NCBI GenBank assembly: GCA_030737835.1
Contig: JAUJYN010000014.1
Coordinates: 1,850,152 to 1,914,151, forward strand
Origin: Acorus gramineus
Lineage: Eukaryota > Streptophyta > Magnoliopsida > Acorales > Acoraceae
Length of the DNA: 64,000 bases
Direction: 5' to 3'
Positions 56,214-64,000 of this stretch are shown here, piece by piece. The notes beneath the pieces are model-generated. The model was not told the origin of the DNA, made no database searches, and was given only the letters and a program-made list of their open reading frames with translations. The translations under genes were made by a program, and so were the position numbers. Every line of letters begins with the position of its first letter. Within the stretch, counting starts at the first letter, position 1.

Positions 56214-58939
56214 TAAGAACAAGAACTGAAACGTGAGACAGGGAAGCTGTTGCTGTAAAGACTTCATCAGTTCAGTTATTAATATTATGATTTAAGTTAC
56301 AATGGCATCGATAATATTTATCAATTACTAAGAGAAAGTTATCTAGATTAACAACAGTACCACCAATAACTTTCAGAAAATGAAGAAGAAAAGGAATACG
56401 GGGGTGAATATCGAAATCATGATCTTTGGCTTCATGCTGTTAGGATTTTAGAATAGTTGAACTTTACTAAACTTCCTGCTTTTGAGTTTTTTTTTTATTA
56501 CTGTCACAAATGCAGAAGTGGAAAGTTGAGCAGGGTAAGCTACAAACTCTAGATATGCATATTAAATGCTGTTTTGTGAGTATGATTCCAACATACAAGT
56601 TTTAATTTGCTGATACTTTTCACACAGAGTTATTCATATAGCCTTGTTCTGCCTTTTTTTCCTCCTGTATGAACTATAAAGAGCATTGCTAATTTGCTCT
56701 TTTTTATGTCATTGTTTTTGGATTCTCATTTGATTGCTGTTTAATTTAAGCTTATTGATTTTTAATCTTGAAAAACTTCACCTTTATTGCAACAATGGTC
56801 AGTAAAGCACTTAATTTTCACCCCACGGTGACATTTTTATCATTTATTTTTTGGCTGCGTGGTAAATTTTGTTATTCTTGATCAAATCTTCTCCTATCAG
56901 GAGAGGGGGAGATTCGAATCGAAGTTCTCTTACTAAAAATAGGGGTACCTCTTATCCTATCTAGAGGAGGTTCAGTTATTTCGGTTTCAATTTAAACTAA
57001 CTACAAATCAAATAATTACACAAATGATAATTAAATAAAATTAGATAAATTTAATAGAATAAATCTTTAATAATAAATAAAAGGGTTAAAGACATATAAG
57101 TCTCTGTAAACATGCATAAACATATTTAAGTCATTTCAAACTTATGGTGGAACATACACGTCATTTAAACTGCTATGATTAGACAATTTAGTACTTCAGT
57201 TAAATTTTCTCATAATATTCCATCTATATTAAATTAAACACTCATATAAGTCCTTGAAAATATTGAAAAAGACATATAAGTCCTTTTAAATGACCAATTT
57301 GTCATTAAACCCATTTTCACTTTTCTTCTCTTTTAACCTTAATAGAATGTTAAATACATATAACATGTTAGGACTTGGCATCTTTCAATGTTTTTGCATA
57401 CACAATGAAGAATTATTTTTGAAAAAAAATATTGAAACTTAGAAAAGAGAGGCTGAGGAACGTTAATAGTGATGCTTGAGGGATTGGAACTGATCTCTTC
57501 ATCCTTCCCCTCTCGTCTCTGTCATCCAGTCTTGTACGCAGAGAGCAATCTCAGTATATCGATTAAACATAAAACATGCAACAAAAAAAAAAAAAAGGAG
57601 GGATGTATTGAATAATCTGTGATGCGAAGAGATCAATTAGGGTTTTTTTTTTTAATTTATTTTTAAGAAAGAATAGTATATCTATGGCCCAATTTCAATC
57701 CATATATTCAGATCTAGGACGGATCAAATACAATAAAAAAAACCCTAATCTTCAATAGAAATCACAATAAAAAAAATTAAATTTTTTTTTTAGAGGGTAT
57801 AATAGTCAAATTACACCTATAGTTAATTCTAACCCTAAGTGAGTTAATGAAAGTTAACAACAGTAGGGATTTATATGGCATTTTTATGTTTGCGAGGACA
57901 TGCATGTCCTCTCCTAAGTTTACAAGGATTTATGTGGGTTTTTAAGTGTATGTAAGGACTTAAATGTCTTTAACCCTGAATAAAAATTATACAAATTTAA
58001 GATATGCTCATATTCTTGTACAACTCTTATTTCAATAACAATTTCAGTTTTTTCATGTTTTAATTTTTTTTTAAATAGTTTATTATATGTTTTTATAAAA
58101 AAATAAAATATATTTATTTATAAATTATATGGAAGTATCTCACCAGACACATCCAAAGGTTTCGAATTGTAATTTATTAAAAAGGTAGTAAATCTCTCTT
58201 TTTGAGGGGCTTGATTGAGAGTCCAAACCCATTACAGTTTAGCTTTCAAAAAGCAATCACCACGTTCTATGACCCAGTATTGGATTCTTCTTACGCTTTC
58301 GAAAAGCAAAACAATGTATACACACATAAATTTAAAAGCTCCAGCACACCATCATCAATGTTGCAATTTAAACATCAACAAAGTTTCTTATCATCTGTCT
58401 CGCAATTAAGCTTCTAGATTTAATTATTTTGTTTTTCTTCATATAAAAAAGGAATCTTATGGCCGTATCAACTAATTGAACAATTAAAATGCTATCTAGT
58501 AAGCTTTGGATTACTAGATGGCATATGCATGAAAAAAAGAATCAGAAAGCAATAAAGCAAGCAGTCGATTTAAAATTAGACAAATGACAATCCACTTTTT
58601 TGAGAAGAATAGAATAAGTTTATGCCATCTTTCAGGTTCACATCTAAATTCACAAAATATTTATTCTAACATATTCTCTTTTTGTGTGTGGAGGGAGGGG
58701 GTATGAAAGCATATCCAAATGTATAAGTCCAACTGTTCCGTCATGATATCTTCAACAAGTCCCATATTTGGAATATATGCATCGGTGGGCAATCACTTTG
58801 AATCAATCCCCCTCCTCGCCAACAAGCAGCTCAGCTTAAATAAAATGCATATACACACAACTAGTACATGTAACAAAAGCCTATCCGTTGAGGTCTCTCT
58901 TTGGTCATTATAATCTTTTCATCTACCTTTCCAAGATGA
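56214..58939. other. AT-rich intergenic DNA
   Basis: No gene recognised. It contains the inverted-repeat element at 57082-57977. The short frames at 58202-58417 and 58719-58913 have no family resemblance. Confidence 0.5.
57082..57977. mobile_element. Non-autonomous element with terminal inverted repeats
   Basis: AGGGTTAAAGACATATAAGTC at the left and its near-complement GACTTAAATGTCTTTAACCC at the right bound about 0.9 kb. Subterminal copies of CATATAAGTC repeat at 57243, 57273 and elsewhere, as in Mutator-like or MITE-type elements. No transposase. Flanks share only AATAAA, so the target duplication and therefore the superfamily remain open. Confidence 0.6.
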
Positions 58940-61900
58940 ACAAATTGTGACACAGAAACACCAATCTTGGCAGTTATTTTTTATTTGGATGAGACCATCT
59001 TGAACACAGGTTATGCATCATCTCTAGTTCATTTCATTCTGTATATATTTTAATTTGGTATACTTGTTAAGTTTAATTGGACATTAATCTCCAAAGAAAG
59101 CCACGGTGGGTGTATTGAAGGAGTTCTTGAAGAAGTATGGCAAGGATTTGGATGTCGAAAAAGAAGAGGCGAGGCTGGGGAAGATGTTCAGAGAGTCAGC
59201 TATCTCCATCATTGAAGACTATGGCCTTCCTTTAACAGTCGATGAGTATGCTGCAGAGATTATGCCTTTCTATATAGAGAGGTGAGCTCAATTATTTGGA
59301 TAAAAATTGAATTAATGCTTCCACTTTTATTAGGAGGATTAGGAGATGAATGCTTTCACTATTTGATTCACCCTTCATAATGTTTTGGCAAGCTTGTTTT
59401 GATGTTCAATAGTTATTTATTTATTTATTTATTCAGGTCAAGCAAACATAGGAAAGCATTATGAAATGTAATGGAATATGTAATGTTGGTTGCCTCCATG
59501 TTTTGAAGATCTGTAAAAATCATATTGAATATTGTTTATATAATTTGATAAATGCATTACAATACTAAGTAATGTCAGTTATGTAACGGCTTTAGGTTTT
59601 ATTAGATGTGAAAAACTAAAAGGGCATGCCAAAAAATAAAATAAAATATTGAATTCTTTTTTCTTAGGTTGTCCTGCTTTACTCTGCTATAGCTTCATTG
59701 TTGTAGGTGGCCACAGGCTAAAGCGCTTCCAGGAGCGGATCGACTCATCAAACATCTCTACGAGCTTGGTATCCCACTTGCACTTGCTTCCAATTCGATC
59801 AGGAAAAATATCGACACCAAAATCTCATACCAACAAGGTCACACTACCCTATGCAAATTGTTAATTTTTATATGCATTGCTTTCAAGATATGCTGAAAGA
59901 ACTAACTTAGATCAATATCATTTCATTCTTTTTAATCTAGCTATTATCATGATGAAGTGCCCAAATTTTAGCATTAGCTAAACTGATATGAAAATTTCTT
60001 ACCAAAAGTAGATCATCATGCATGCGATAATGGCAATTCAATTGTTACAAATTCTCTACGCCATGTTTTTCTTATTATGAAACAAATTGTTATTGGTCTT
60101 GCATTTGATGTCAGTTTGTAGAAAGATGTCTTGGTTGAGGGATCATGTTTTATGGTTAGGTGTCAATAAACAAAAGGGTTTAGATCCCCAAGACTAATCA
60201 GTCGCCAATAGGGGATCGCCACGTTGACACTTCTCATGTTGGGCACATGAGGCATTGTTTGAGTAAAAGTAACTCATGAATGGTTCAATTTGAATCATGG
60301 GTTATTTAGTTCGATTCATGAATTGTTCAATTCAATTAAGGCTTACACGAACTAATCTTAATTCAATGTAGACCCTTTTCATTTCAATGCAAAAGGTGTT
60401 CAATTCAATTTATTGCTTTAAAAATAAATTTTTTTCATTGTAACTTGTTTAGTTTGATTCATGGGTTGTTTAGTTTAATTCACGAATGATTAGTTTTGAT
60501 TCATGAGTTATTCAATTCAATTCAAGAATGGTTCATTCATGTGTTACATGAACTGAGTTCAATTCAATGTAAAAGCCATTTTTCCTTGGAAAATGTTTCA
60601 TGTCCTAGTAGGTGAAATGTCCATGTCCACTCTTGACCAGAGTTGGATCTAGTCTCCAAATGAAATAAGTATTCATAGATCCTAAATAATATGGAGATCA
60701 ATTTGCACTACCATTTTATGAATCATTCCTTTCTACTCCAATTTTCAAATGAAGCAAACCAATACCATCGACCGGTTTGATAAAAGGTTATTAATCTTCT
60801 AACTAGATTCTATAGTGCAACAAAAATTTTGAGACATATGAGAACAACCAACCATCTTGATTTTATCTTCATATAATTGATGAACCTAGCCATTTTGATT
60901 ACTCAGATCGAATATTTAGGTTGTTATATTTTTATAAATATTTCATATGCTAAGGTTTGGGCTATTTTTTTCCCTCTTATGTAGATTGGAAAGCATCATT
61001 CACTGTGATTCTAGGTGGTGATGAAGTTGAGCATGGGAAACCCTCTCCCGATATGTGAGATCCATGAAAACATATCATATATATTCTAGTTAAAAGAAAA
61101 GCTAATTTCATCTGGTGTTGCATAGTATCTTTTGCTAATTATCGATTGTTGTCCAGATTTTTAGAGGCAGCAAGAAAGATGGGCATCAATGCGTTCCATT
61201 GTTTAGTTATCAAAGACTCACCGTAGGTTAATAAAAGATTGATACATTATGTTTCTTTTGATTTTTTATTGGACAATCATTTGTGTCAGTTCTTTTTTAT
61301 ATGAACAGGATTGGTGTTGCAGCTGCAAAGGCTGCTGGGATGAAAGTAGTTGCTGTTCCATCTTTACATAGTCAAGCCCATCGTTATTCGATAGCTGATT
61401 ATGTGCTTCACAACCTTTTAGAGTTTCAGCCTGAATTATTTGGTCTCCCAGCTTTTGAAGACTGTATATTTCGTTTCACTCTTTCATCCTATTATTATCA
61501 TCTGAATAATCACCAAATAATATACTTAAAATGTTTTCATTCCTTTCTTTTGGGCTCCAGGGGTTCAAGATGGACTACCTATAGAACCGGTTTTTATTAA
61601 AGGGTTAGCTAGTGATGGAGGAGAATACAAAGGAACAACATTATTGAATCTAAGTTTAGGTAAGCAAAATATATTACATTTATTATGTTATATTATAATT
61701 AAGGTCTATTGTTATCTATAGTGAATGTCTTCAATATCATGCTCTGTTCTTTTCTTCCCAACAAATAGACAAAGATTCATCGGCATCTCTTCCTGATCAA
61801 GTATGGGGAATATATTTTTGTTGGGCTAAACTTGAGATGAACAAGATCTTCAAGGCTGTAATGAGCTTTGGATGGGACCTTTTTTCTGGCACAACCAAGC

Positions 61901-62552
61901 GAACAATTGTAAGGAGCAAACAAATGAGAGTCATTGATTAAATGAGTGATCCTGATATATTCCTTGACATTCTACTTTTTGCAGTTACTAACTCTTGTTG
62001 GTGAATCAAACGAAAAGCTTTTCCAGGAGCCATTGCTGCTTTTGATTGTTGTCCACATTCGGAAGCTAAAATATGAGGTATATAGCTTCATTTTAGTTGT
62101 TCAATATAGACCTCAAATATCCATTTTTAACCAAAATTTGTATTCTTATTGTTATGCTTTTGAAGATCTTTATCAAACAAAAACTTCAATCTTTTTTTGA
62201 GTCACAGGTTACAAAACAATAAGATAATGTTAAAGGACATGAAATTGGAGCCGGAAGTCTTTCTTTGAAAAAAAAATCAATCAAATCACATATAGATTTG
62301 ATAACTGTCTTAGTGGATGTTGCATGTTGTTTATCAAATGATATGCAACCATGGTATTTGTTTTCTTTGTACACATGATTGCAAATGAAGAAATATAATG
62401 GATGTGTAATATTGCCCATCACTGATAAATAAAGTAGTGTTTTTTTTTTTCATGTTGTTGATATAACTGAAGAAGACATGAACATTGCAGAAGCTGCGTT
62501 GGATCTCTTCATCTTCGCACATCACAAAAGCAGCCCTCTCTTGGAGGAATAG
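58940..62552 (+). pseudogene. Degenerate bifunctional FMN hydrolase/riboflavin kinase paralogue
   Basis: Exons with matching phases: 58940-59009, 59101-59281, 59707-59837, 60985-61054, 61157-61222, 61309-61463, 61561-61659, 61769-61908, 61985-62077, and a final exon about 62473-62552. The N-terminal half is a HAD-type phosphatase (VLKEFLKKYGK, LPGADRLIKHLYELGIPLALASNS, DEVEHGKPSPD, VIKDSP, VAAAKAAGMKVVAVPS), the C-terminal half a riboflavin kinase (PIEPVFIKG, WGIYFCWAKL). In plants this enzyme makes FMN from riboflavin and removes its phosphate. Here the DxDGT nucleophile motif reads YLDET, the kinase PTAN motif reads as TLLN, a TGA precedes exon 1 with no Met, and one late exon is not found. 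Probably a pseudogene; a processed copy is excluded by the introns. Confidence 0.8.
60240..60560. repeat. Degenerate TTCAATTCAATTCATGAATGG repeats in intron 3
   Basis: Repeated variants of GGTTCAATTTGAATCATGG, TTGTTCAATTCAATTAAGG, ATTCATGAGTTATTCAATTC and AATGGTTCATTCATG, alternating in both directions, fill about 0.3 kb of the third intron of the riboflavin kinase-like pseudogene. Origin unknown. Confidence 0.65.
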
Positions 62553-63781
62553 TTTTCCATTTTAACAAGTTGAGACAGTGGACAGTCGTTCCAAAACTGC
62601 TTACAAAAATAAAGAAATTAGAGAATGCCCGATAGATATGAAGAAGTGTGTTTATGGATGAGTTTAATTCAATATAAAAACTCTACCAAATATTATTGTA
62701 GCATGTGTAGATAATTTATACTAGTTTGTCACCCAAGACACTTGAGTTTGAGTTCAATACGTGGAATTTTTTAATTTTAAGTTTAATTAAAATGAAACCA
62801 TTAGAAGGTCCTCTTTAACAAATTTGCGCTAACTTCCTCATATAATATTAGATGCAATTTTATATGCAGTTTCTTTAGTAGACCTCACATGCCCAAGACA
62901 CTCGTTTAGTCACATATTTCATATATGACTTGTTAGAAAAATAATAAGAATTGCATGTAAAGCACCTTATTTGAAACAGGGAGATGGTCAAGATGGACTT
63001 TCTCCAAACTAAAAGCAAGGAGCCAAAAAAATTGGCAATTTTAGGCCTTCCTATGTGATGCAATATGCATATGAGTCAAACAAGTGTCACCCTCAACATC
63101 AAGGGGTGGCTATCCTAATCCCAACTCTCAGCTCACCAAATCCTCAAAGCATCGCCCCACCCAAACTCCCCAGAAAAGTCCTTTGAAATGGTTTATAATT
63201 CATCAAAGCTTCCATAGAATGGACACACACAAAAACTTCTCTGCACCCTGCTCTCTGCTCTCATGCATCTAGAAACAACCTCCCCTGACGAATACTTTCA
63301 TATTGTTACCATGAAAGTAATTGTTGACTCCTTTTGGAGGAAACCCCTTGATGCAGGCGCTGTTGCACTCAATTTTTTTATAGTTTAAAATACAGTCTTA
63401 TATATCTCGTTTGAAATCCAGTGAAGCATATAATGATATATAAATCATTAAATTTTTCTTACATTTATTAAAAAAAGATTCATTTAACTCAAAATTGAGC
63501 GATACACATTTTTTTATTAAATCATATACTCTATTAGATGGTGTTTTTATTTTAAAAAAAATTGAAAATATATGTAATCTGAGTTTTAAGAGTGTGGAAA
63601 TGATTGAGTCTGATATTTTCCATGCATAGAAAGTAACCATGGGTCACTTTTTCCCACTGTTATGTGGGAACATGTTTGAATAACCAACCTTCATATAGAG
63701 TGAATAACCAATGGTTAAATCTAATGTAATCATCCTCTACTAACTATAAACAAATTAAACCACTTTAAAATGCCTATAAAT

Positions 63782-63838
63782 AATTATCATTCAGTATGGT
63801 AATTATCATTTCAGTATGGTAATTATCATTTCAGTATG
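63782..63838. repeat. Tandem repeat AATTATCATTTCAGTATGGT, three copies
   Basis: Three consecutive copies of a 20-21 bp unit, the first one base shorter. Confidence 0.9.
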
Positions 63839-63883
63839 GAAGAGCATCCAAATTAATATATTTATCTAAATTCTTAAACAAAG

Positions 63884-63885
<2 letters not shown>

Positions 63886-63913
<28 letters not shown>
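63886..63913. repeat. (TA)n microsatellite
   Basis: About 14 TA units, followed by TTGGTGGTGTTG. Confidence 0.95.
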
Positions 63914-63916
<3 letters not shown>

Positions 63917-64000
63917 TGGTGTTGAAGTAATAAAAGACTCGCTTAGCTATCAGTCTTTTCTCAGTCATTTCATCCAATCCAAAATTATTTATCTTTGGTC

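Larger units (their letters stand above)
62553..64000. other. AT-rich intergenic DNA
   Basis: No gene seen. Short frames at 63084-63272 and 63398-63640 have no family resemblance and are read as chance. Confidence 0.5.

Noticed and set aside
1-64000. CRISPR arrays, rRNA, bacterial operons
   Set aside because: No regularly spaced identical repeats with unique spacers, no rRNA motifs, and the genes have plant introns.

Overview
The window is nuclear DNA of a flowering plant; the species cannot be named from the sequence. The evidence is Ty1/copia and Ty3/gypsy LTR retrotransposons with an initiator-Met-tRNA primer site, a Tat-like element carrying an antisense plant-mobile-domain gene, and two intron-containing genes whose closest known relatives are plant proteins. 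It has two sharply different parts: about 48.6 kb of nested retrotransposons, then about 15.3 kb of AT-rich, gene-bearing DNA.

Bases 1-48658 are one nest, resolved by 5-bp target-site duplications (TSDs). The oldest visible layer is a decayed Ty1/copia element (coding 17284-20126 and 38320-38950; polypurine tract 41412-41422; short 3' LTR from 48502). Inserted in it are: a Tat-like gypsy element (20127-38319, TSD CTACT); two long solo LTRs (38968-41382, TSD CAAAC; 41428-48500, TSD CTGTT); and, at its 5' side, an LTR-B fragment (15803-17184). The Tat-like element holds an LTR-A (23586-29398, TSD CCAAG), itself split by an opposite LTR-A (25661-28646, TSD GAAAC), and an LTR-B (30139-33741). The leftmost LTR-B (1-15802) is split by a solo LTR-A (1634-5061, TSD AATTT) and by a complete but non-autonomous gypsy element (6800-15444, TSD AAACT) that keeps gag, a primer site and a polypurine tract but has lost nearly all of pol.

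Two related LTR families dominate. LTR-A (about 2.4-3.4 kb, TGTTATATATGTG...GGGGCGTGACA) belongs to the gypsy element. LTR-B (about 3.5-3.7 kb, TGTTATGCCTGTG...) is seen only as solo or broken copies. Both have the same unusual layout: a leader ending in a splice-donor consensus, a GC-rich intron-like tract, a 36-nt micro-exon-like block between TTGCAG and GTGAGTGG, a second intron-like stretch, and a pyrimidine-rich acceptor before U5. I regard this as the most interesting observation in the window.

Bases 48659-64000 hold two plus-strand genes. A PDRG1-like prefoldin-family gene (53830-56213, three exons) has a suspicious exon-2 acceptor and a tandem duplication beside its exon-3 acceptor. 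A paralogue of the plant bifunctional FMN hydrolase/riboflavin kinase (58940-62552, about ten exons) keeps its intron phases but has lost the catalytic Asp of the phosphatase domain, the kinase PTAN motif and any visible start codon, so it looks like a pseudogene. The rest is AT-rich spacer with microsatellites, a terminal-inverted-repeat element and a run of GC-rich hairpins. No rRNA, tRNA or CRISPR feature was seen.
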